Shown here one piece after another: positions 48,537 to 55,995 of a stretch of DNA of 64,000 nt; the first letter of the stretch is position 1; every line of letters starts with the position of its first letter. The translations under genes and the position numbers were made by a program. Origin of the DNA: Streptomyces curacoi (GTDB lineage Bacteria; Actinomycetota; Actinomycetes; Streptomycetales; Streptomycetaceae); NCBI RefSeq assembly GCF_001513975.1, contig NZ_KQ947984.1:248001-312000 (forward strand), given 5' to 3'. The notes beneath the pieces were generated by a model. It made no database searches. It worked only from the letters and a program-made list of their open reading frames with translations, and was not told where the DNA came from.

Positions 48537-51035
48537 GTGATCCGTTACGACGCCCTGGACGCGCTGCCCGTACGCGGTGCCCTGCCCGGTCTGCACGACG
48601 CCCTGGAGGGCCACGGCACCGCCGTGCTGGTGGCGCCGCCCGGCACCGGCAAGACGACCCTGGTGCCGCTGGCGCTGGCGGGGCTGCTCGGGGAGGGTCC
48701 GGCCCGGCGGGTCGTCGTCGCCGAACCGCGGCGGATCGCGGCCCGGGCCGCCGCGCGGCGGATGGCGTGGCTGCTCGGCGAGAGGGCCGGCGGGAGCGTC
48801 GGGTACACCGTGCGCGGGGAGCGGGTCGTCGGGCGCCACGCGCGCGTGGAGGTCGTCACGACCGGTGTGCTGCTCCAGCGGTTGCAGCGCGACCAGGAGC
48901 TGACGGGCGTGGACGTGGTGGTGCTCGACGAGTGCCACGAACGGCATCTGGACGCCGACACGGTGGCGGCGTTCCTGTGGGACGTACGTCAGACGCTGCG
49001 GCCGGAGCTGCGGCTGATGGCCGCGTCGGCGACGACGGACGCGCAGGGGTGGGCGCGGCTGCTGGGGGACGCGCCGGTGGTCGAGGCGGCGGGCGTCTCG
49101 TATCCGGTGGAGGTGGTGTGGGCGCCGCCCGCGCGTCCGGTACGGCCGCCGCACGGGATGCGGGTGGATCCGGCGCTGCTGACGCATGTGGCGTCGGTGG
49201 TGCGGCGGGCGCTGGCCGAGCGGGCGGGGGACGTGCTGTGTTTCCTGCCGGGTGTCGGGGAGATCGCGCGGGTGGCCGGTCAGCTCGGCGGGCTGGACGG
49301 TGTGGAGGTGCTCCAGGTGCACGGGCGTGCCCCGGCGGCCGTGCAGGACGCGGTGCTGGCGGGCGGGGAGCGGCGCCGGGTGGTGCTGGCGACGTCCGTG
49401 GCGGAGTCGTCGCTGACGGTTCCCGGGGTCCGTGTGGTCGTCGACTCCGGGCTGGCCCGGGAGCCCCGGGTGGATCACGCGCGCGGGCTGAGCGCGCTGA
49501 CGACGGTTCGGGCCTCGCAGGCGGCCGGGCGGCAGCGGGCGGGGCGGGCCGGGCGTGAGGCGCCGGGGGCGGTGTACCGCTGCTGGGCGGAGGCGGAGGA
49601 CGCGCGTCTGCCACGGTTCCCCTCCCCCGAGATCAAGGTGGCCGACCTGACGGCGTTCGCGTTGCAGGCGGCGTGCTGGGGGGATCCGGAGGCGACCGGG
49701 CTCGCGCTGCTGGACCCGCCGCCGGCGGGCGCGATGGCGGCGGCGCGTTCGGTGCTGACGGCCATCGGGGCGGTCGACGAGGCCGGGCGGGCCACGGAGC
49801 GGGGAGTGCGGCTGGCGGGGTTGGGACTGCACCCGCGGCTGGGGCGGGCGCTGCTGGACACCTCCGGTGAGGGGGCCGAGTGGGTGGCGCTGCTGTCCGA
49901 GGAGGCGCCGCGGGAGTACGGGGACGACCTGGTGGCCGCGGTGCGTGCGGCCCGGCGCGGGGGTGACGCGTACGCCGGGCGGTGGCGTGCGGAGGTGCGG
50001 CGCCTGCGGAACCTCGGCGGAGGGCCCGCCGTGGAGTCGGGCGCCGGGGACGACGCCCTGGCCGGGGCCGTTGCCGCGCTGGCCTTTCCCGAGCGGGTGG
50101 GCAGGGTCGAGGGCGGGTCGGTTCTCCTGGCCTCCGGGACCCGGGCGCAGCTCAGGGACGGCTCGCCGCTGCGCGGGGCGCCCTGGCTGGCGGTCGCCGT
50201 GGCGGACCGTCCCGTAGGCAAGGGGCACGCGCGCGTGCAGCTCGCCGCCGTGGTGGACGAGGAGGTGGCCCGGACGGCGGCCGCTCCTCTGTGCTCGCAG
50301 GGCGAGGAGGTCCACTGGGCGGACGGGGACGTGGTCGCCCGGCGGGTCGAGCGGCTGGGGGCGATCGAGCTGACGGTACGCCCGCTGACGAACGCCGACC
50401 CCGCCCTCGTACGCGCTGCCCTGCTGGAGGGGCTGCGGCAGGAGGGGCTCGGGCTGTTGCGGTGGTCCCCGGAGGCTGTCGTACTGCGGCAGCGGCTGGC
50501 CTTCTTGCGGGCGCACCTCGGAGAGCCGTGGCCGGATGTGTCCGACGACGCTCTGCACGCGCGCGTGACGGAGTGGCTGGAGCCGGAGCTGAGCCGGGCC
50601 CGGCGGCGGGCCGATCTGGGACGGATCGATGCCGGGGCCGGCCTCGGCCGGTTGCTGCCCTGGGCCTCCGGAGAAGCGGCCCGGCTGGACGAGCTGGCGC
50701 CCGAGCGGCTCACCGTACCGAGCGGGTCCAGGATCCGGATCGACTACGCCAATCCCGAACAGCCCGTCCTTGCCGTCAAGCTGCAGGAGATGTTCGGACT
50801 GCACCGGTCGCCGTCCGTCGCGGGCGTGCCGGTCCTGGTGCACCTCCTCTCCCCCGCCGGCCGGCCTGCCGCCGTCACCGCCGACCTCGCCTCTTTCTGG
50901 CAGGACGGCTACAAGGGGGTACGCGCGGAGCTGCGCGGCCGCTACCCGAAGCATCCGTGGCCCGAGGACCCGGCCACGGCCGAACCGACCCGGCACACGG
51001 CGGCTCGGGCCCGGCGTCAGGCGGGCGGGAGCTGA
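48537..51035 (+). CDS. hrpB: ATP-dependent helicase HrpB
   Basis: 832 residues of DExH-box superfamily 2. Walker A APPGTGKTTLVPLAL, Ia VAEPRRIAARAAARRMA, motif II DECHERHLDAD, motif III SATTDAQGW and motif VI region ATSVAESSLTVPGVRVVVDSG, then QRAGRAGR. A specific C-terminal HrpB domain of ~130 residues (SRIRIDYANPEQPVLAVKLQEMFGLHRSP) completes it. The bacterial role is poorly known, probably RNA remodelling. GTG 48537 is very close behind AGGAG, so the start may be a little off. Confidence 0.95.
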   Translation: MIRYDALDALPVRGALPGLHDALEGHGTAVLVAPPGTGKTTLVPLALAGLLGEGPARRVVVAEPRRIAARAAARRMAWLLGERAGGSVGYTVRGERVVGRHARVEVVTTGVLLQRLQRDQELTGVDVVVLDECHERHLDADTVAAFLWDVRQTLRPELRLMAASATTDAQGWARLLGDAPVVEAAGVSYPVEVVWAPPARPVRPPHGMRVDPALLTHVASVVRRALAERAGDVLCFLPGVGEIARVAGQLGGLDGVEVLQVHGRAPAAVQDAVLAGGERRRVVLATSVAESSLTVPGVRVVVDSGLAREPRVDHARGLSALTTVRASQAAGRQRAGRAGREAPGAVYRCWAEAEDARLPRFPSPEIKVADLTAFALQAACWGDPEATGLALLDPPPAGAMAAARSVLTAIGAVDEAGRATERGVRLAGLGLHPRLGRALLDTSGEGAEWVALLSEEAPREYGDDLVAAVRAARRGGDAYAGRWRAEVRRLRNLGGGPAVESGAGDDALAGAVAALAFPERVGRVEGGSVLLASGTRAQLRDGSPLRGAPWLAVAVADRPVGKGHARVQLAAVVDEEVARTAAAPLCSQGEEVHWADGDVVARRVERLGAIELTVRPLTNADPALVRAALLEGLRQEGLGLLRWSPEAVVLRQRLAFLRAHLGEPWPDVSDDALHARVTEWLEPELSRARRRADLGRIDAGAGLGRLLPWASGEAARLDELAPERLTVPSGSRIRIDYANPEQPVLAVKLQEMFGLHRSPSVAGVPVLVHLLSPAGRPAAVTADLASFWQDGYKGVRAELRGRYPKHPWPEDPATAEPTRHTAARARRQAGGS

Positions 51036-51220
51036 AGGCAGAAGGCCACTTCGACGTCGTCGAGCCTGAGGGTCGGCGCGTCTGCCGCCCGCAGGCCGTC
51101 CAGCAGGGCGGGCGCGCCGCCTCCGTGCAGGGTGTGGGGTCCGAGGTACTGCTTCCCGAGGCCGTGTACGACGACCCCCTTGGCCATGACGACGGCCTCC
51201 CCCGGTGCTGCGTACGTCAT
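51017..51220 (-). CDS. Small protein of unknown function overlapping hrpB
   Basis: 67 residues, no family recognised. Sequence has a Gly/His-rich centre (VVVHGLGKQYLGPHTLHGGG) and a strand-like end (LRLDDVEVAFCLQLPP). Its 3' end overlaps the convergent hrpB end by 19 bp. Support is codon use and position in an otherwise empty gap before the DUF3068 gene. ATG 51220. Confidence 0.5.
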   Translation of the reverse strand: MTYAAPGEAVVMAKGVVVHGLGKQYLGPHTLHGGGAPALLDGLRAADAPTLRLDDVEVAFCLQLPPA

Positions 51221-51248
51221 GCGGATTCGTACAACTCGGGGGCCGCGC

Positions 51249-52241
51249 TCAGGCGTTGAGCGGTTCAGGTTCGGCGGCCTGGGTGGGGCCGGGGTCCGCC
51301 GGGCGGCGACCGCGTGCCTCCAGGCAGAGGGCGAGGGAGAGCAGGAGGATGCCGAGGCCGAGGAAGCCCCACGGCAGATACGACGTCATCAGCAGGACCA
51401 GGGTGCGGTTGGACTTGACCAGGTCCACGGTGTGGTCGATGTAGTCCTCGCGCATCTTCACGTGCCCGGCGAACGCGGTCACCTTCTCGCGGTCGCCGAG
51501 GAGGGTGCCGCCGCGCAGTTCCTCCTTGTGGATCTCCTCGCCGTAGACGGGCGCTCCGGTGAGGGGTTCGACCCAGAACTTGCGGACCGTGGTGTACCAG
51601 CGGGTCGTGCCGGTCTTGGCGACCGACTCCGGGGTGATGCCCTCGACCGGCATCGTCCTCGGGAACTTCACCTTGGTCCACGGGATGGTCTGCTCGAAGT
51701 AGTAGACCTCGACGCCCCGGAAGTCCCGCGTGCCCTTGTAGTGGATGGGGGCCGTCACACGCGCCTGCGCGTCGAAGTACTCGTAGTCGCGTTTCTCCGT
51801 CAGGAAGGGCCACTTGAACTCGATGCCCTCCCGCCTGACCGGGTCGCCGTCGACCATCTCGCCGGTGGCGTGGACGGGTTCCTGGGTGTGGGCGTCGAAG
51901 ATGTAGCGCTCGGGGATCTTGGAGACCATCTTGCCGTCGGGGCCGACGACATAGGACAGGCCGTCCCAGACGACGACGTCCTTCCCGGCCGTCTTCTCGA
52001 TCTTCTCGGACGCTTCGACGTTGCCCTTCAGCGTCTGCACGATGGTGACCTTGGAGACCTTGCGGGCCTTCATCGTGCCGTAGTCGAGGAGGGTCGCGTC
52101 CTTCGCCTCCAGGACCATGTCCTGGTACTGGTGGGCCGGGATCTTGGCCAGGCGGGGGAAGGCGTACCAGCGCAGCAGCGGGGACAGCGCCGCGAAGAAC
52201 ACGGCGAGGGCGAGCAGGATCAGACTGGCCTTGCGGCGCAT
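51249..52241 (-). CDS. DUF3068 membrane protein (PorA-family porin-like)
   Basis: 330 residues. An N-terminal helix (RKASLILLALAVFFAALSPLLRWYAFPRL) is followed by a large extracytoplasmic domain rich in strands (VVVWDGLSYVV, RDYEYFDAQARVTAPIHYKG, VYYFEQTIPWTKV) and a C-terminal helix (VLLMTSYLPWGFLGLGILLLSLALCL). This is the DUF3068 layout of actinobacteria, function not established. The next gene downstream on the minus strand is a small unknown ORF. Confidence 0.9.
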   Translation of the reverse strand: MRRKASLILLALAVFFAALSPLLRWYAFPRLAKIPAHQYQDMVLEAKDATLLDYGTMKARKVSKVTIVQTLKGNVEASEKIEKTAGKDVVVWDGLSYVVGPDGKMVSKIPERYIFDAHTQEPVHATGEMVDGDPVRREGIEFKWPFLTEKRDYEYFDAQARVTAPIHYKGTRDFRGVEVYYFEQTIPWTKVKFPRTMPVEGITPESVAKTGTTRWYTTVRKFWVEPLTGAPVYGEEIHKEELRGGTLLGDREKVTAFAGHVKMREDYIDHTVDLVKSNRTLVLLMTSYLPWGFLGLGILLLSLALCLEARGRRPADPGPTQAAEPEPLNA

Positions 52242-52266
52242 CTCGGCCTCCCTCCCGGGCGGGCGG

Positions 52267-52401
52267 TCACGGATGTGCGGGCACCGTCGTCAGCAGCGGC
52301 TTGGGGGACGTCTCGCCGGTCGGTGAGCCCATCGCGGTGATCGTGAGGACCAGGGCGAGCGCGACGGCGAGTCCGGTCGCGGCGGCGATCAGGGCGCGCA
52401 T
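52267..52401 (-). CDS. SPW_0924 family small membrane protein
   Basis: 44 residues. One N-terminal helix or signal peptide (RALIAAATGLAVALALVLTITA) and a conserved tail (SPTGETSPKPLLTTVPAHP) match the SPW_0924 family of tiny Streptomyces proteins. Too short for most gene finders. It lies 25 bp upstream of the DUF3068 gene on the same strand and is probably cotranscribed. Function unknown. Confidence 0.82.
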   Translation of the reverse strand: MRALIAAATGLAVALALVLTITAMGSPTGETSPKPLLTTVPAHP

Positions 52402-52493
52402 GCGGGCCTCCCGACGGACTGGAACTGATAGGTCGTCAGGTCCGGCACCGTAGCAACGGGCGGGCGAGATGAGAACACGTCGCACACGACGGC

Positions 52494-52523
52494 GGCGGCG
52501 CCCCTTTGCGAAGGGGCGCCGCC
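52494..52523. terminator. Terminator of the transglycosylase gene
   Basis: GGCGGCGCCCCTT pairs perfectly with AAGGGGCGCCGCC around TGCG, a 13-bp stem, 16 bp beyond the stop of the minus-strand transglycosylase gene. Confidence 0.88.
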
Positions 52524-52539
52524 TTGGTCGTACGAGTGA

Positions 52540-54255
52540 TTACGCGCTGGGACTGGCCGACGGGCTCGGCGACTCGGTCGGCTCGGCCGCCGCCACGGTC
52601 AGCTCGACGGTCAGGGTCGCGCCGCCCGCGGTGTTGATGCGGAGCAGGAACGTGCCGCTGGTGTCGTCGGCGTAGAGCTTCGGCAGCGTCAGCAGGCCGT
52701 GCTCGTCCGTCTCCAGGTCCTTCAGGGTGCGTACCGGGTTGCCGTCGGCGTCCTTGAAGTAGGGGCCCTTGTCGTTCTCGGCCGGGTCGTCCGCCGACTT
52801 GACGAGGGTGGCGGTGGCCGCGACCTTGTCCGCGACGGCGCCCTTGTAGGTCGCCTTCACCTCGACCTGCTCGGCGAACTCGCCGCCCGGCGTGCAGGTC
52901 AGCTCGGTGTCGCTGGTGCGGGTCAGGGTGTCGGCGGCGCGCTCGGTGACCGTGGCCGTGTAGTCGAGGCCGGCGATCGCACGGCCGACGACGGTGGCGC
53001 GGACGACGAACTCGCCCGTGTCCTCGCCCGCCTTGAGCGCGGGCGCCACCGCCTCGCCGGCGCTGTCGGTGAGGAGGGTGGCGTACTTCTCGCCGGTGCT
53101 GAAGGTGGCGCCGGTGGCGCCGGTGATCGTGAAGCGGACCCGGACCTTGGCGACGCCCTTGCCGGCCTCGGTCTCGGCGCGGGTGCTGATCCTCTTGGTG
53201 AAGGTGTCGCCCGCCATCGCGGTCAGCTTCGCGGTGCCCGCGTCCTCCAGGTGGTCCACCGTGTCGGTGGGGGTGGGCGCAGGGGGCGTCGTGCCCGGCG
53301 GGGTGGGGCCGGGCGGGGTCGGCTTCGGGCTCGTGGAGCCGCCGTTGCCGTCGGGCTTGGCCGGGGCGCTGGGCGTCGTCGGCGCCCTGGGCGGGGTGGG
53401 CGACGGCGAGGGGGCGGCTCCGGCGTTGTCGTCGCTGCGGTCGGACGGGAGGGTGCCGGTGCCGTCCGGGATCTCGTGGGTGCCCTTGCGGTAGTACTCC
53501 ACCCACCTCATGACGAGGTTCAGGTAGTCCCGCGAGTTGTTGTAGCTGAGGATCGCGCGGTCGAGGTCGCCCTGCGTGGACAGGTCCCAGCCGTTGCGAC
53601 ACAGGTAGTGGCCGGCGGCGAGGGCGGCGTCGTAGATGTTGTTGGGGTCCTTCTTGCCGTCGCCGTTGCCGTCGCGGCCGGCCCACTCCCAGGTGGAGGG
53701 GATGAACTGCATGGGGCCCACGGCACGGTCGTAGGAGCTGTCGCCGTCGTAGGCACCGCCGTCGGTGTCGCTGATGCTCGCGAAGCCGTTGCCGTTGAGC
53801 TGCGGGCCGAGGATCGGGGAGAGCGTGGTGCCGTCGGCGCCGACCCGCCCCCCGCGGGCCTGGCCCGACTCGACCTTGCCGATGGCGGCGAGGAGTTCCC
53901 ATTCCAGGTTGCAGCCGGGCTTGGCCTCCCGCAGCGCCGCCGCGGCCTTCTTGTAGGCGTCGAGGACGGTCGCGGGGATGCCCGCCTCGGTCTGGGTCGG
54001 GATGTCGGGCGTGCCGGTGGTCGGCGAGGGGTTGGGGCTGTTGAGCGGCGGCAGATCCGTGTAGTACGGCGAATTGCCGGTGGCGCTGTCCTCGGCGGAC
54101 GCGTCCGGTGAGGGCTGGGTCCCGGTGGTGACCTTTCTGCCGGCGTCGTCGGTCGTCACTCCCGGAGCCTGGGACGCGGCCAGTGCCGCGACCACGACCG
54201 CGGCCACCGTGGTGTTCACCGCCCCCTTGCGCAGCCTGCCGAATTGCGCCGCCAT
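52540..54255 (-). CDS. Secreted or membrane-anchored lytic transglycosylase with C-terminal Ig-like modules
   Basis: 571 residues. A basic N-terminus and signal/anchor helix (VNTTVAAVVVAALAASQAPG) precede a Pro/Ser linker and an MltB/SLT_2-type domain (about 100-275) with catalytic Glu in LLAAIGKVESG, then AVGPMQFIPSTWEWAGRDGNGD and NIYDAALAAGHYLCRNGWDL. It would cleave peptidoglycan. A Pro-rich linker leads to two strand-rich modules (about 330-550). ATG 54255 has GGGAGGGG at the right distance; earlier in-frame codons lack one. Confidence 0.92.
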   Translation of the reverse strand: MAAQFGRLRKGAVNTTVAAVVVAALAASQAPGVTTDDAGRKVTTGTQPSPDASAEDSATGNSPYYTDLPPLNSPNPSPTTGTPDIPTQTEAGIPATVLDAYKKAAAALREAKPGCNLEWELLAAIGKVESGQARGGRVGADGTTLSPILGPQLNGNGFASISDTDGGAYDGDSSYDRAVGPMQFIPSTWEWAGRDGNGDGKKDPNNIYDAALAAGHYLCRNGWDLSTQGDLDRAILSYNNSRDYLNLVMRWVEYYRKGTHEIPDGTGTLPSDRSDDNAGAAPSPSPTPPRAPTTPSAPAKPDGNGGSTSPKPTPPGPTPPGTTPPAPTPTDTVDHLEDAGTAKLTAMAGDTFTKRISTRAETEAGKGVAKVRVRFTITGATGATFSTGEKYATLLTDSAGEAVAPALKAGEDTGEFVVRATVVGRAIAGLDYTATVTERAADTLTRTSDTELTCTPGGEFAEQVEVKATYKGAVADKVAATATLVKSADDPAENDKGPYFKDADGNPVRTLKDLETDEHGLLTLPKLYADDTSGTFLLRINTAGGATLTVELTVAAAEPTESPSPSASPSA

Positions 54256-54579
54256 AGAGCGAACCCCTCCCGTGGACGCCCGAGCGCCCGTCTCTGTCTG
54301 TCCCGAGCCCGCCGTCCTGGGCTCGCGCCTGTTGTGACGATCGACTTGCCGCGACAGTTGCCCTCGCGGCGCGTTTTCATGCCTGTTCGGGTGCTCGACC
54401 ACGCTCCCCGCGCGGTGACCCAGGCGACCCTACGACAACTTCTTTGGCCGGGGCACCCGTTGGTGCCCGATTTTTACCGGTTGGCCAGATGCGATCCGGC
54501 CTCTCACCGGTCCCGCATACTGGCTTCACCGACGACCGGGGCCGGCCGGCCCTGCCAACATCGCGCGCGAGGAGCCCCG
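54256..54579. other. Divergent region between the transglycosylase and DUF4184 genes
   Basis: It carries a T-tailed hairpin (54451-54475), a weaker dyad GAGCCC-N8-GGGCTC (54305-54324) in the leader of the transglycosylase, and the GAGGAG ribosome site of the next gene. I looked for a c-di-AMP (ydaO) element, known upstream of some Streptomyces wall hydrolases, and did not recognise one. Confidence 0.55.
54451..54475 (+). terminator. Hairpin GGGCACC-CGTT-GGTGCCC followed by five T
   Basis: A canonical intrinsic terminator with a T-tract, rare in this GC-rich sequence. No plus-strand gene ends nearby (the previous plus-strand gene is hrpB), so it may attenuate the DUF4184 leader or stop antisense transcripts. 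Confidence 0.75.
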
Positions 54580-55434
54580 TTGCCGTTCACGCTCAGCCAT
54601 GCGGCGGCCGTACTGCCGGCCGTGCGTACCGACGGAACCGGCCGGGGCACGCTCGTACCGACCGTGTTGGTGGCGGGTTCCTTCTCTCCCGATATGACCT
54701 ACTACGCGGCAAGTGCTCTGCCGGGGGCCATGGAGTTCGGCGAGGTCACCCACTCCTTCGCGGGCGTGTTCACGGTCGACGTGGTGGTCACCTGGGCGCT
54801 GGTGGGCCTGTGGCTCCTGCTGCGCGAACCGCTGGTGGCGCTGCTGCCGGTGCGGCGACAGCCGCGGGTGGCCACGCTGCTGCGCTGCGGGGCGCCACGC
54901 GCGCGTGTCCGCCTTTCGCCGGCGGTGCGCTGGTACGTCTCGGCGGCGCTCGGGGCGCTGACGCATGTGGTGTGGGACGCCTTCACACATCTGGACCGCT
55001 GGGGGATGCGGCTGTTTCCCGTCCTGGGTGAGGAGATCGCGGGGTCGCCGCTGTACTGGTATCTGCAGTACGGCGGTTCGGCCGTCGCCGCGCTCGCCAT
55101 CGCCGCGTTCGTGGTCGTGGCGCTACGGCGGACGCCGGCGGACGCGCCGGTCGGGGTCGCGCTGCTGTCGGTACGGGACCGGTGGTGGGCCGGTGCGGTG
55201 ATCGGCGGGTGCGCCGCGGTGGCGGCGGTGCAGCGGGCGTCGCGCTGGTGGGACTACTGGGGGTCCACCGCGAAGTACTGGGAGCTGATTCCGACGCTGT
55301 GCTTCGGGGCGGGCGCGGGGCTCGTCCTGGGGCTGCTGCTGTACGCCGTGGGCGTCAGGGTGTGGCGTCCGGTCCGGGGCGCCGGCAGTGCGGGTACGGC
55401 CGGTAAGGAGCCGAGCCGTCCGGCGGCTCGCTGA
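54580..55434 (+). CDS. DUF4184 family membrane protein
   Basis: 284 residues. The family opening MPFTLSHAAAVLPA and SFSPDMTYY (metal-binding-like His, Asp) precede about six membrane helices with GALTHVVWDAFTH in the middle, matching DUF4184. Related to membrane metal-dependent hydrolases; activity unknown. Start is TTG 54580, supported by GAGGAG six bases upstream and by the family N-terminus. Its last 80 bp overlap a convergent small gene. Confidence 0.88.
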   Translation: MPFTLSHAAAVLPAVRTDGTGRGTLVPTVLVAGSFSPDMTYYAASALPGAMEFGEVTHSFAGVFTVDVVVTWALVGLWLLLREPLVALLPVRRQPRVATLLRCGAPRARVRLSPAVRWYVSAALGALTHVVWDAFTHLDRWGMRLFPVLGEEIAGSPLYWYLQYGGSAVAALAIAAFVVVALRRTPADAPVGVALLSVRDRWWAGAVIGGCAAVAAVQRASRWWDYWGSTAKYWELIPTLCFGAGAGLVLGLLLYAVGVRVWRPVRGAGSAGTAGKEPSRPAAR

Positions 55435-55738
55435 TGGGGCCTACGGTCGCGACGGACACGGTGACGGTGCGGGTGGGGCGGGGGCGTGGGAGCAGGGTGA
55501 GGGCGAGGGCCAGATAGCTGCGGGCCAGCTCGGCCCACCCTTGTGCCCGGGAGGCGAGGCGGCGGCAGAGGCCGGCGGCCGTGTGCCACAGCGCGGTCCT
55601 GAGGCCGACGGGGATGCGGGCGGTGCTTGCGCCGGCGGCGAGGGGCGGGGCCGAGGGCGGCGCTGGGGAGGGGGCGGCTTCGGTGTCCACGTTCGCCTGT
55701 GCCGGGGCCGTCCGGCGGTGGAGCGTGCGTATACCCAT
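55355..55738 (-). CDS. Hypothetical basic protein
   Basis: 127 residues, no domain. The N-terminus MGIRTLHRRTAPAQ and the central LRTALWHTAAGLCRRLASRAQGWAELARSYLALALTLLPRPRP recur, as far as I remember, in other Streptomyces beside DUF4184/polA. A single weak hydrophobic segment is present. AAGGAT precedes ATG 55738. The 3' 80 bp overlap the DUF4184 gene, so the C-terminus is less certain. Confidence 0.6.
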   Translation of the reverse strand: MGIRTLHRRTAPAQANVDTEAAPSPAPPSAPPLAAGASTARIPVGLRTALWHTAAGLCRRLASRAQGWAELARSYLALALTLLPRPRPTRTVTVSVATVGPISEPPDGSAPYRPYPHCRRPGPDATP

Positions 55739-55878
55739 GCCCGCATCCTTACGGGCGGCGGGCGTCCGGGGCCTTTTTGCGGGGGCCACGCGAGTGACGG
55801 TCCCTCCGGGGGAGGAGCCGGGGCCCCCGTACGTGCCGGGTTTCGGTGGTTTTCGGGACTGCGGGTGGGTTGTGGCTG

Positions 55879-55902
55879 GTCGCGCAGTTCCCCGCGCCCC
55901 TT
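55879..55902. repeat. Interspersed element, copy 2 (inverted)
   Basis: The reverse complement reads AAGGGGCGCGGGGAACTGCG and onward, matching the element at 45624-45643. It lies between the small basic gene and the polA terminator. Confidence 0.75.
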
Positions 55903-55942
55903 CAGGGGCGTTGCAGTCCCGCCCGTCCAAAGGCGTCGGGAT

Positions 55943-55970
55943 GCCGGGCCGATCGAGAAACCGGCCCGGC
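55943..55970. terminator. polA terminator
   Basis: GCCGGGCCG pairs perfectly with CGGCCCGGC across a 10-base loop, 25 bp beyond the polA stop on the minus strand. No T-tract. Confidence 0.88.
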
Positions 55971-55995
55971 GTCGGGACGTGGTGTTGTGCCGGAG

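Noticed and set aside
47880..50996. Very long (1038-codon) reading frame on the minus strand
   Set aside because: It is antisense to hrpB, is full of Arg/Pro/Gly/His runs and has no domain; hrpB has every helicase motif. It arises from codon bias at >70% GC.
54256..54450. c-di-AMP (ydaO) riboswitch upstream of the transglycosylase
   Set aside because: Plausible from gene type, but the conserved pseudosymmetric core sequences were not found in the leader.
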